From contig NZ_FNLO01000009.1 of the NCBI RefSeq assembly GCF_900095735.1, forward strand, positions 124,001-188,000: a DNA stretch of 64,000 bases. Reading direction: 5' to 3'. The first letter of the stretch is position 1. Each line of letters starts with the position of its first letter. This document shows positions 29,188 to 36,230 of the stretch, piece after piece. The position numbers and the translations under genes are program-made. The notes below the pieces were generated by a model. It saw only the letters and a program-made list of their open reading frames with translations, searched no databases and had not been told where the DNA came from. The DNA is from Chitinasiproducens palmae (GTDB lineage Bacteria; Pseudomonadota; Gammaproteobacteria; Burkholderiales; Burkholderiaceae).

Positions 29188-29369
29188 GCGGCACCTCGCA
29201 GAGAAAGGCGGAAGAGAAGGGCGCTACGCGGAGCGCTGCGGCGAACGCGCGAGACCAGCTGCGGGGCCGGTGCCGCGACAACGTCGACGGCTTGCCGTTC
29301 GCGGGCGAGCAGGGCGGTAGCGGCGGCGCTGATGCGCGCGCGGAAGTCTTCGGTGTCGTGGCGGATCAT
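29184..29369 (-). CDS. Small basic phage early protein
   Basis: 61 residues, MIRHDTEDFRARISAAATAL then a basic tail. Coupled to the next gene by an ATGA overlap and 16 bases from the gene before. No family recognised. Confidence 0.55.
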   Translation of the reverse strand: MIRHDTEDFRARISAAATALLARERQAVDVVAAPAPQLVSRVRRSAPRSALLFRLSLRGAA

Positions 29370-29385
29370 CTATCGTCTCGGTTGC

Positions 29386-29649
29386 TCAATCGAGGCCTGT
29401 CTCGTGCGGAGCTGTTCGCACCAGGTCGGCCATGCGTTCGAACGCTTGAGCGAGCCGCTCGCGGCGCTTCACCGACTTCGGGAGCCAGAAGGTCACGGCG
29501 CTGCGGTCATCGTCCTGGGGCGGGTGGTGCAGTTTTTCGCTGCTGTGCAAGATGACCTGCACAGCAGAATAGGTAACGCCGGTGTTGCTCTGCTTCTCGA
29601 TTCGCAGCACTTCGTCGGTCAGCTCCTGGCTGTACACGTTGATGCGCAT
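29386..29649 (-). CDS. Hypothetical phage early protein
   Basis: 87 residues from MRINVYSQELTDEVL (ATG 29649, GGAG 8 bases upstream). Contains TGVTYSAVQVILHSSEKLHH and a C-terminal coiled helix with VKRRERLAQAFERMADL. Looks like a genuine small folded protein widespread in phage early operons; function unknown. Confidence 0.65.
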   Translation of the reverse strand: MRINVYSQELTDEVLRIEKQSNTGVTYSAVQVILHSSEKLHHPPQDDDRSAVTFWLPKSVKRRERLAQAFERMADLVRTAPHETGLD

Positions 29650-29686
29650 TCCGTTTCTCCAGATGCCCGCGATCGCGAGCGCGTTG

Positions 29687-29935
29687 TCAGGCGACGGCCG
29701 CAAGCCCTCGCGAAAAGCGCGAGTAGCGTTCAAATAGGTAGGAATGCTTAGCAGCCATCGCTTGACGCTGAACGGGCGTGCCGTGTGCGTAGCGTGCTGC
29801 GAGTTCCCGAAGGTCGCGCTGGCCTGACTCGTAGAGCGCGGTCAGCGTTGCATCGTCAGGGAAGAACTGCGCCGCACGATCAGCGCTCGAAGGCGCTTCG
29901 CGGGGCGTATCAGAGGGCGGGGCGGGGCGGGCCAT
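29687..29935 (-). CDS. First gene of the leftward early operon
   Basis: 82 residues, MARPAPPSDTPREAPSSADR, then an acidic helix and LRELAARYAHGTPVQRQAMA. It lies directly after the leftward promoter and operator pair, the place of an early regulator such as N, but I see no arginine-rich N-like motif. The start lacks a strong ribosome site. Confidence 0.55.
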   Translation of the reverse strand: MARPAPPSDTPREAPSSADRAAQFFPDDATLTALYESGQRDLRELAARYAHGTPVQRQAMAAKHSYLFERYSRFSRGLAAVA

Positions 29936-29963
29936 CGCTCATGCTCGGTGAGTGCATGAGGCG

Positions 29964-30002
29964 AGTATGGACTAGAAAATCTAGCAATGCAAGAAAAACT
30001 AG
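29964..30002 (-). promoter_or_regulatory. Leftward early promoter with two repressor operators (OL-like)
   Basis: On the minus strand TTGCAT (29992-29987), 17 bases, CATACT (29969-29964). Two 13-bp operators overlap it: CTAGAAAATCTAG at 29972-29984 in the spacer and CAAGAAAAACTAG at 29990-30002 over the -35. The same motif recurs three times between the repressor and cro, 3.1 kb away. Centre spacing is 18 bases. Confidence 0.75.
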
Positions 30003-30065
30003 TGATATTGCGGTCTTACTTCGCTAACACTTGCCATGCGCTATTCATTAGTGGGGCTGTAGTCC

Positions 30066-30089
30066 AAAAAAGGCCCCGCGAACGGGGCC
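30066..30089 (-). terminator. Terminator after the XRE-ImmA gene
   Basis: On the minus strand GGCCCCG-TTCG-CGGGGCC followed by six T. It ends the immunity-region cargo transcript before it can run into the leftward early promoter. Confidence 0.9.
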
Positions 30090-30115
30090 ATGATGCGTCG
30101 AGAGCGCAATGTGAC

Positions 30116-31243
30116 TTAGCCGAATTTCAGGGTTAACGGCACCACTACGTCCTTCCGAGTGAAGAAGTCCGCCGTGACGCCGGAAATCTCGGCAAGATCT
30201 TCAGGGAAGAGAGACAAAAGTTCGCAAAACTCATCGGACTTAAGAATGCCATTGTCCGTGACCAAATGGATTGCACGAGACAGCATGGTGGGTCTTTCCA
30301 CCGGAATCTCTCTGTCGAGAGGCTCGATCCTCCGGTAGCCGGCAGCACTTATTTGCCTAAATGCATATTGATATTGGTTGTAGGAGATGAGTTCGAGTTT
30401 GTGCGCACGATAGAGAAGCGCTTGCATAGACACTCCCCACCTTCGTTTCAGCTCCAACAGTGCATCAATGGAAATGCTATACAGTTCTTTTGCCAGAGAC
30501 GCGCGGGGGACAAGTAGTGCGGCCCCGAAGAGGTGCGCCTGCTGTTCGATCAACCGGAAGGTATCTTTGTCGGCCAGATGTTCTTGCGTTACTGCCTTAT
30601 GTAGGATCAAATGTCCTAGTTCATGACCGCAATCGAAGCGTCCTCTAACAAACGGAAGCTTGCTGCCGATGATCACGATCGGCAATTCGCCTTGCCAGCA
30701 AGAGAATGCGTCGACATTAGCCGAAAGCGGAATCCTAGCGACAACAATTCCATTGTTCTCGAACAACATTGTTACGTTTGATATGGGGCCGCTGCCCAGC
30801 CCCCATGTACGACGGGTAGCGTCAGCAAGATCTTCGATGTCGTCGTTCGTCAAACGATCGAAGTCGGTAACATTGAAATCAGGCACATTGACTTTTGGCA
30901 GATCGAGATGGCAACGCAGGGTCGCGAGTAAGTCGGCGATCCACCGCTCGCGGACCGCGTACTTTGCCCGATCTCTCTTTGTGGCGGCCTCCAACTTCCT
31001 AAAGTGAGTGACACCGGACAGATCCGGCCGACTGACCTCGGACAATAGATACGAAGTAGGCACGCTGAGGGATTTCGCAATTGCGAGCAATGTTTCACTT
31101 GAGGGCGATTTCTTACCATTCTCGAACATCGACAGAGCCTGTCGACTAATATCAAGCTTGGCACCCAGCTCCAGTAGTGAGAGCCCTCTTGCCTCCCTCG
31201 CTTCGCGCAGCCTAAGAGGGTTAATTTGTTCCCGTGCCTTCAT
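30116..31243 (-). CDS. XRE-family regulator fused to an ImmA/IrrE metalloprotease
   Basis: 375 residues. Helix-turn-helix at about 10-66 (LSLLELGAKLDISRQALSMF), linker, then an ImmA/IrrE (DUF955) domain with the zinc motif H207-E-L-G-H211. Such proteins bind DNA and cut a repressor or a toxin partner. The start MKAREQINPL lies 23 bases inside the end of the upstream gene, so the two are co-translated. It sits in the rex-like position of the immunity region and ends in its own terminator. Candidate toxin-antitoxin or anti-phage component; ICE-type induction control is the alternative. Confidence 0.85.
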   Translation of the reverse strand: MKAREQINPLRLREAREARGLSLLELGAKLDISRQALSMFENGKKSPSSETLLAIAKSLSVPTSYLLSEVSRPDLSGVTHFRKLEAATKRDRAKYAVRERWIADLLATLRCHLDLPKVNVPDFNVTDFDRLTNDDIEDLADATRRTWGLGSGPISNVTMLFENNGIVVARIPLSANVDAFSCWQGELPIVIIGSKLPFVRGRFDCGHELGHLILHKAVTQEHLADKDTFRLIEQQAHLFGAALLVPRASLAKELYSISIDALLELKRRWGVSMQALLYRAHKLELISYNQYQYAFRQISAAGYRRIEPLDREIPVERPTMLSRAIHLVTDNGILKSDEFCELLSLFPEDLAEISGVTADFFTRKDVVVPLTLKFG

Positions 31244-31856
31244 TTTGGATGGAAATCTTAAGCTGCGACACAACCGCATCATGGATGTGCTCGACCGGCG
31301 CATCGGTGCTGTGAGCCGCGACCGCTAGCGACCGCGAGTAGACAGCATACTGACCGCTAACATCTGGAATTGTTACCACTACGAAGGAAGGCTTTCTTCC
31401 CAACCCGCCGTGGATGATATGTGCATAAGGCCGCTCAGGGAGGACTTCAAGCGGCTCATCCGCAAACAACGACATGTTCAATGCTTGCGAAAAAGCTTTC
31501 CGAAAAACCGCAGACCGGGGCATTTGCCTTTTCGCTTCCACATAATTTGCGGTTAGAACTATCCTTTTTGCGTGTAACTCCACATGCTGGCAATTACCCA
31601 CAGCATTTGGCCGTATCAGAGCCCTCAGGCCCTGGACAGAGCCATCAAGTTCTTTCAGGCAGGCATCCACAGCAACCCTACGGATGTGTGGACGAACGTC
31701 GCCGCTCAACGCACCACCGAGAAGGGGGTTCTTGAGAATGAGCGCCTCCGTGAAATCGTACGCGCGCGTCAGCGCACCACTTATAGCACTCTGGATTTCT
31801 ACCGGCAGGCATTCATCGAACAACTGGGTGACATCGGTGGTCATGGCGAAGTTCAT
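31221..31856 (-). CDS. Unknown partner protein of the XRE-ImmA gene
   Basis: 211 residues from MNFAMTTDVTQLFDEC. The longer frame to 31901 would start on the TTG of the promoter's own -35 box, so it is rejected. No known domain recognised. The protein is mixed helix/strand with a segment KRIVLTANYVEAKRQMPRSA and a C-terminal HIHDAVVSQLKI helix. It precedes and overlaps the XRE-ImmA gene, which suggests the two act together, for example as effector and controller. Confidence 0.65.
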   Translation of the reverse strand: MNFAMTTDVTQLFDECLPVEIQSAISGALTRAYDFTEALILKNPLLGGALSGDVRPHIRRVAVDACLKELDGSVQGLRALIRPNAVGNCQHVELHAKRIVLTANYVEAKRQMPRSAVFRKAFSQALNMSLFADEPLEVLPERPYAHIIHGGLGRKPSFVVVTIPDVSGQYAVYSRSLAVAAHSTDAPVEHIHDAVVSQLKISIQNEGTGTN

Positions 31857-31873
31857 CAAATTCCATGCAACCG

Positions 31874-31901
31874 ATTCTACAAAAAACAGTAGGTTTGTCA
31901 A
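31874..31901 (-). promoter_or_regulatory. Near-consensus sigma-70 promoter of the cargo pair
   Basis: Minus strand: TTGACA (31901-31896), 16 bases, TAGAAT (31879-31874). A perfect -35 and a 5/6 -10 hexamer. The predicted leader before the ATG at 31856 is only about 10 bases. The gap to the lipoprotein gene (31902-32089) holds nothing else recognisable. Confidence 0.78.
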
Positions 31902-32089
31902 CCAAATTCAAGTGCAGCCAAAATGTGGTAAACCCGCGTGCTCCCGCTAGACGTAAGATGCGGCGTTTTTGGACTGTTATCCGTTCATACTGCCCATGCG
32001 CCGGTGACCGACTGACGCCGTCTTGCATCCCGAAATGCGACGCGCCTAGTTACTGAGGCGCCGCCTCCCAGCAGCGCTCAAACAGGCTG

Positions 32090-32431
32090 TCATTGTGCTA
32101 TCGGCTGAACGCGGACATCGTAGAAGATGCGATGACTTTCGCCCAGAAGCGCCCTGTCCATTGCGACCACCTTCCTCGAAACGATAGAGTAGTGATCGGG
32201 GTCATAGCCATTGTCAGCCAACGTCTTCCGCAGCCATTGCAGGCGCACGTCCTCTGAGTCGGGAGAGGAGAGCGAGTAGGGCGGGGCAGCGACAGCAACG
32301 AATCGGATCAGCGTCGGGTCCGAACCAGCGGGTGGCGGTACGAGTTGAGACATCTGCGCTCGATCGACAGATGCGCACGCGGACAGGGCAACGAACGCCG
32401 CTGCGGTGGCAGCGCGCCAGCTCATGCGCAT
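32090..32431 (-). CDS. Prophage lipoprotein coupled to the repressor gene
   Basis: 113 residues. MRMSWRAATAAAFVALSAC is a lipoprotein signal with Cys19 in ALSAC. The ATG overlaps the repressor stop as TAATG, so it should be made whenever the repressor is made, that is, in the lysogen. The mature part (SVDRAQMSQLVPPPAGSD and a C-terminal YYDxR-like IFYDVRVQPI) shows no known domain. The position suggests lysogenic conversion or receptor/entry blocking, as known for other phage lipoproteins. Confidence 0.7.
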   Translation of the reverse strand: MRMSWRAATAAAFVALSACASVDRAQMSQLVPPPAGSDPTLIRFVAVAAPPYSLSSPDSEDVRLQWLRKTLADNGYDPDHYSIVSRKVVAMDRALLGESHRIFYDVRVQPIAQ

Positions 32432-33087
32432 TACAGACATGCCGAGAACCATCGAGCTCGCCCCTTTATCTGGACCAATTTTTTGCCGGCGGCGGCAAAT
32501 TTCCGATCTGGGAATGTCGTCTTGTCGGGATTGTCGGAGGTAAGTACCAAGTCGCCGTTTTTCTCGACCCGTACTCGCTTGATCATCAATTCATCGTCGA
32601 CAAGAACGACGAAGACGCCCCTTGCTCGCGGATTGGTCTGCGACGTATCGACAAGCACCACAGAGCCGTCTGGCAGGGTCGGCTCCATGCTCATTCCCTG
32701 GACCGTCATCATGACTGCGTCCTGACGGGCAATCGACATCGAGCGTAAGAAATCCGTCCGGAAGGCCATAAGGCCGACAGCCGATTCCTCGAATACGAGC
32801 CGTCCAGCACCGGCAGACGCTTTCACGTTGAGCACGTGAACGCCGACGAACTCCGCATCGTCGTCAGCTCGCTCTGCGCCCGCGTCGCCGACGAGAAGGT
32901 ATTCCGGCGTAGTCCCAAGCGCGTCGGCCACCGCCTGCAAGCGCGCACGCTTCGGGGCCGTGCCCTTTTCTTCGCGCTCCCACTGCTGAACGGTCTGCCA
33001 AGCGCTTACTCCGACCCGCTTGGCCAGCGCTTCCATTGACAGCCCGTTCGCTTCGCGCAGCTGCTTGATGCGGCTATGGATACTCAT
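32431..33087 (-). CDS. cI: CI-like repressor, XRE + S24 peptidase
   Basis: 218 residues. HTH at about 5-65 (LSMEALAKRVGVSAWQTVQQ), hinge with SAGAGRL near 91-97 as likely self-cleavage site, then an S24 LexA-like domain with catalytic S133 (QGMSMEPTLPDGSVVLVD) and K170 (DDELMIKRV). Maintains lysogeny and should be cleaved after RecA activation. Divergent from cro, with three operators between. Drives the downstream lipoprotein by TAATG coupling. Confidence 0.92.
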   Translation of the reverse strand: MSIHSRIKQLREANGLSMEALAKRVGVSAWQTVQQWEREEKGTAPKRARLQAVADALGTTPEYLLVGDAGAERADDDAEFVGVHVLNVKASAGAGRLVFEESAVGLMAFRTDFLRSMSIARQDAVMMTVQGMSMEPTLPDGSVVLVDTSQTNPRARGVFVVLVDDELMIKRVRVEKNGDLVLTSDNPDKTTFPDRKFAAAGKKLVQIKGRARWFSACL

Positions 33088-33105
33088 GCGCGCGATGGTA
33101 TTGCA

Positions 33106-33157
33106 CTAGCTTTTCTTGTGTCCATGCAGGATTTTCTAGTAATGCTAGTTTTTCTAG
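33106..33157. promoter_or_regulatory. Repressor operators between cI and cro (OR-like)
   Basis: Three 13-bp sites: CTAGCTTTTCTTG (33106-33118), CAGGATTTTCTAG (33127-33139), CTAGTTTTTCTAG (33145-33157). In the opposite orientation all fit CTAGAAAAACTAG. Start-to-start spacing is 21 and 18 bases. The rightmost is the best match and lies 14 bases before the cro start, so it should control the rightward promoter. Confidence 0.82.
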
Positions 33158-33171
33158 TGTAGTCTTGACGC

Positions 33172-33411
33172 ATGAATGCGATAGACGAAGCGATTGCAAA
33201 GGCGGGCGGCGTGGTGGCTCTGGCTACTGCCCTCGGACTGGATCGATACCAGACGGTTCAGTCGTGGCAGCGCACCGGCAGCGCGCCGGCGCATGTCTGT
33301 CCGGACATCGAGCGGGTGACGGGTGTCAGCAGGCGTCGACTCAACCGTCGCGGTCAGCAGATTTGGCCAGAACCCTCTCTCTCCACTGAATCGCTAGGGG
33401 CAGTTCAATGA
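33172..33411 (+). CDS. cro: Cro/YdaS-like regulator
   Basis: 79 residues, MNAIDEAIAKAGGVVALATA then QTVQSWQRTGSAPAHVCPDI, the pattern of small phage Cro or YdaS-type HTH proteins. First rightward gene after the operators. It ends with a short unstructured tail. It should compete with the repressor at the shared 13-bp sites. Confidence 0.82.
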   Translation: MNAIDEAIAKAGGVVALATALGLDRYQTVQSWQRTGSAPAHVCPDIERVTGVSRRRLNRRGQQIWPEPSLSTESLGAVQ

Positions 33412-33426
33412 ACAAAGCGATGCGGA

Positions 33427-33738
33427 TTATCGATGACAGTTCCTGTGGCGACGTTGACCGATGGCTCCTTGGACCAGTAACTCGTACAAATTCAGTGCGA
33501 TTTCCTCAGCCAGATTGCCGTGATCGTGTTCTCGGCCCGCGAGCATTACTGACGCGGAGAGCCCCATCAGCCGCTTCGATCCTGTCGCCACTACTGGAGT
33601 CGGTGCGCGAAGCGGGCGATTCGAAAAGCAATAAAGCTCGCGTGCAATCTTTCGGAGGCAAGTTTCGGCTCCGCCCGAAGCGTTTGGAAGTAGCGAACTG
33701 ATGGAGCGGCCGGATTTCAAGAGCTTTCGCTTTCGCAT
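33427..33738 (-). CDS. Possible small leftward gene
   Basis: 103 residues from MRKRKLLKSGRSISSLL, ATG 33738, GAGG 8 bases upstream, 10 bases after the stop of the next leftward gene. The tail includes HDHGNLAEEIALNLYELLVQ. A competing plus-strand frame 33408-33701 overlaps the cro stop as ATGA. Neither resembles a known family; I slightly prefer the minus strand because the neighbour is clearly leftward. Confidence 0.35.
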   Translation of the reverse strand: MRKRKLLKSGRSISSLLPNASGGAETCLRKIARELYCFSNRPLRAPTPVVATGSKRLMGLSASVMLAGREHDHGNLAEEIALNLYELLVQGAIGQRRHRNCHR

Positions 33739-33748
33739 CCGTGCTGCC

Positions 33749-34084
33749 TCACGGCCGACGGGGTCTGTCGTCACGTGGCGTATCTGCTGCCCTCGGCCCG
33801 TCGAATCGGCCGTCCGCCGTGTAACGCGGTTTTTCTCCGTAGAACGGCTCCGAATGGTCAGGGTCGTGGTCAAGCTCGGCGGTGACGACGAGCCCGCCGT
33901 CCCTGTAGTCAAAGGTGCGTCTGACAACTTTCAGGCCGACTTTGCGCGCATTGAAGACGCACAAAATGACATCGCCAATCGCTGGTGCGGGCCAACTGTT
34001 AGCTGCATGTTTGGCAACCATGGGATCGCCTTTGTAAAGCTCTTTCACCCGCTCAGACACCTTAAGTTTGACGTCGTACGGCAT
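33749..34084 (-). CDS. Hypothetical leftward phage protein
   Basis: 111 residues, MPYDVKLKVSERVKELYKGD, with PAPAIGDVILCVFNARKVGL and RDGGLVVTAELDHD. It looks like a small beta-barrel-type domain. A GGAG site lies 6 bases before the ATG. It runs against the rightward early transcript, so it may be silent during lytic growth. Confidence 0.65.
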   Translation of the reverse strand: MPYDVKLKVSERVKELYKGDPMVAKHAANSWPAPAIGDVILCVFNARKVGLKVVRRTFDYRDGGLVVTAELDHDPDHSEPFYGEKPRYTADGRFDGPRAADTPRDDRPRRP

Positions 34085-34219
34085 GGCTCACTCCAATCCG
34101 TTTTGGGTACGTGAGTATTGATTCTCTCATGGCATTAGGTACGCACCATATCAGTAGTTGACGTAAGCAGTATGCGGCGCCGCGGCGGCGCGCACCACCA
34201 CCGAGTAAAGGAAAACCCT

Positions 34220-34726
34220 GTGGATATTCGAAAGGCATTTCTCGCGATGATCCGCGCCACCGAGGGTGGCTGGGACGCTGTCGCAACGCACCTCGGAATG
34301 AGCCGCTCGTCGTTGGAGAACCGTGTGTACGAGCGAAAGGGGCAGCAGGTCAGCACCGACGACGCGCTGCAAATGCAGGCGCTATCGGACACGAACCACT
34401 TCGCCGAGGCGGTGGCCATGCGCAGTGGCGGCGTGTTCGTCGCAATTCCCGGCATTGGCGAGGAGGCCGACAACACCGAGCTGCTGCACAAGTTCGTGAA
34501 GCTGACAACGCGGTTCGGCGAGCTGGCGCGGCGCCACGACGAAGCAACGGCCGATGGCGAGATCGACGCCGGCGAGAAAGCCGACCTGATTGCGATCGGC
34601 AACGGCATCCATCAATCCGTGCAGGAGCTGCTGCATTGCTCGTTCAACTTGCACTGCAAGCCGGAGACGCTGGGCGTGGCCCCGGGGCCAGTCCCGGTCA
34701 GGCAAGCCAGCGGCGTGCGGACGTAG
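34220..34726 (+). CDS. CII-like phage regulatory protein (CP76 family)
   Basis: 168 residues from the GTG at 34220 (AAAGGA 8 bases before): DIRKAFLAMIRATEGGWDAV and HLGMSRSSLENRVYERKGQQ match phage_CP76/CII-type regulators with an N-terminal HTH. The middle holds GGVFVAIP and the C-terminus a helical tetramer-like region. Probably activates lysogenic transcription or controls the early operon. The frame upstream to 34172 has no start support. Confidence 0.8.
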   Translation: MDIRKAFLAMIRATEGGWDAVATHLGMSRSSLENRVYERKGQQVSTDDALQMQALSDTNHFAEAVAMRSGGVFVAIPGIGEEADNTELLHKFVKLTTRFGELARRHDEATADGEIDAGEKADLIAIGNGIHQSVQELLHCSFNLHCKPETLGVAPGPVPVRQASGVRT

Positions 34727-34735
34727 GAGGGCGCG

Positions 34736-34972
34736 ATGCGCATCGAGAAGGAAGACGCGGACAAGATGGTGTTGCAGGCGTTCAGCCGGCCGCAGGATCG
34801 GTTGACGTACGGCGAGCTGGTCCGCCGCACGAACCTGGGGCTCGGGGCGGTCTGCGGGGCGGTTGCGCGCTGCGTACGCGCCGGCTCGCTGGTGGAGGAT
34901 GGATTCGTGCTCGAGCCGGCCATTCACCGGCAGCCGCAGCCCGTTTTCGCGCGCGTGCAGGGGGAACAATGA
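34736..34972 (+). CDS. Small winged-helix-like phage protein
   Basis: 78 residues, MRIEKEDADKMVLQAFSRPQ, then LTYGELVRRTNLGLGAVCGA and a hydrophobic wing. Reads like a short winged-helix DNA-binding protein. GGAGG precedes the ATG. Its stop overlaps the next start as ATGA. Confidence 0.65.
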   Translation: MRIEKEDADKMVLQAFSRPQDRLTYGELVRRTNLGLGAVCGAVARCVRAGSLVEDGFVLEPAIHRQPQPVFARVQGEQ

Positions 34973-35223
34973 ACCGAGCATACACAGCGGGCCTGGCCGC
35001 GCCGCAGACGGCCATCCTCGCCTTGCTGGTTGAGGTCGAGCGGGTGGCGGGCGGCTGCCACGCCTGGGTGACAGTGCAGCGGCTGGCGCAGTGGTCGGGC
35101 ATGTCGCAAAGCGGCGTGCGTGACCAGTTGACCGCGCTCACGCGCGCCGGCCATGTGGACAAGCGAGCGGCGGCCGGCCGGCGCGCCGCGCTCTTCCGCG
35201 CCATTCCCGGAGGCAAGCAGTGA
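34969..35223 (+). CDS. Small MarR/winged-helix-like phage protein
   Basis: 84 residues, MNRAYTAGLAAPQTAILALL, then VTVQRLAQWSGMSQSGVRDQ and LTRAGHVDKR, a typical HTH with wing. ATGA coupling on the left and GTGA overlap with the replication gene on the right. Possibly an accessory of replication initiation. Confidence 0.68.
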   Translation: MNRAYTAGLAAPQTAILALLVEVERVAGGCHAWVTVQRLAQWSGMSQSGVRDQLTALTRAGHVDKRAAAGRRAALFRAIPGGKQ

Positions 35224-36230
35224 GCGGGTATGCCTACAACTGGGCAAAGCGCCAGACGGTCGGCGACTCGTCGGCGAAGGCTTTGCTCAAGACCTATGCC
35301 CATTGGGCGGACAGCGACTATCTGACGTGGGTGCCCAACGACGAGTTGATGCAGGACACCGAGATGGACATCAAGACCATTCGGAAGTGCCGGCAGCGCC
35401 TTATCGCAATGGGCTATCTCGCCGAAACAACGGCCAGACGCGGCGGCACCGGCAGCATCATCGTTTATCAGATGCTGGCCCCGGAAGGCTCGATCGTCAT
35501 CCAAGGCGTCGACCCGAACACTGGAACGACGATCACGCTCGGCCCGCCATCGGCGAGTGAGCATGCCGCGACGAAGCCCGACCAAAAACGGAGCCCCTCC
35601 AAATTTGGTACTGCTAAGGGGTACCAAAAACGGAGCCCCTCCAAAAACGGAGCCCCTCCAAATGTGGATGCAAGCCCCTCCACATTTCCCTCGAAGCCCC
35701 TCCGAATTTCCCCTGAAGCCCCTCCAAATTTGGAGGGCAATAAAGAAGGAGAAGAACTAGAGAAGGAAGGAGAGGAGCAGAGCGCGGCGCGGGCGCCCCG
35801 CGCTGACGCTGCGCGCGGAACGCGCTTGCCTGCCGACTGGATGTTGCCCAAAGCCTGGGGAGAGTGGGCGCTTGCCGAACGGCCAGGGTGGACAGCGGAA
35901 TTCGTGCGCAACCTCGGCTTGAAGTTCGGCGACTACTGGAAGGGCAAGGCCGGTAAGGATGCGCGGAAGGTCGACTGGCTGGCGACCTGGCGCAACTGGG
36001 TGCGAGACGAGCGCACGCCGGGTGCCGGCAGCGCGCCTGGCAATGCGAACCCGATGGGCGGCATCGCTGGCGACTGGCGCACCTCGGCGAGCGGCATCAC
36101 CGCGAAAGGTGCCGAGCACGGCATCCAGCAGCACCCGGACGAACTGTTCCCGTTTTTCAAGATACGCGTCATCAAGGCGGTGGAAGCCGCAGCGGCGGCG
36201 CGCGGTGCTGGTAAAGGAGAAGCCGCATGA
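35220..36230 (+). CDS. Phage replication protein with N-terminal helix-turn-helix
   Basis: 336 residues from a GTG that overlaps the upstream stop. An N-terminal winged helix (about 1-90: DSSAKALLKTYAHWADSD, DMDIKTIRK-type region, RRGGTGSIIVYQML) as in O-like initiators. A disordered centre (115-205) is encoded by DNA iterons. The C-terminal block RLPADWMLPKAWGEWALAER and WLATWRNWVRDE is common in phage replisome-organiser proteins. Presumably binds the iterons and recruits host helicase. No helicase-loader gene follows directly. Confidence 0.72.
   Translation: MSGYAYNWAKRQTVGDSSAKALLKTYAHWADSDYLTWVPNDELMQDTEMDIKTIRKCRQRLIAMGYLAETTARRGGTGSIIVYQMLAPEGSIVIQGVDPNTGTTITLGPPSASEHAATKPDQKRSPSKFGTAKGYQKRSPSKNGAPPNVDASPSTFPSKPLRISPEAPPNLEGNKEGEELEKEGEEQSAARAPRADAARGTRLPADWMLPKAWGEWALAERPGWTAEFVRNLGLKFGDYWKGKAGKDARKVDWLATWRNWVRDERTPGAGSAPGNANPMGGIAGDWRTSASGITAKGAEHGIQQHPDELFPFFKIRVIKAVEAAAAARGAGKGEAA
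35592..35725 (+). repeat. Iterons inside the replication gene, candidate phage origin
   Basis: Six copies of AGCCCCTCC start at 35592, 35634, 35651, 35673, 35695 and 35717. The last four are exactly 22 bases apart, two helical turns. Most are followed by AAATTTGG-like bases. They fall in different reading frames of the gene (SPS, APP, KPL), so selection is on DNA, as in lambda ori inside gene O. Confidence 0.78.

Noticed and set aside
31857-31901. Longer N-terminus for the 211-aa cargo protein, starting at 31901
   Set aside because: Its TTG start is the -35 box of a near-consensus promoter, so the start cannot be transcribed from it.
33408-33701. 97-codon plus-strand frame overlapping the cro stop as ATGA
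   Set aside because: Coupled start is attractive, but codon positions look random and the neighbouring real gene lies on the other strand; left as an alternative to the 33427-33738 call.
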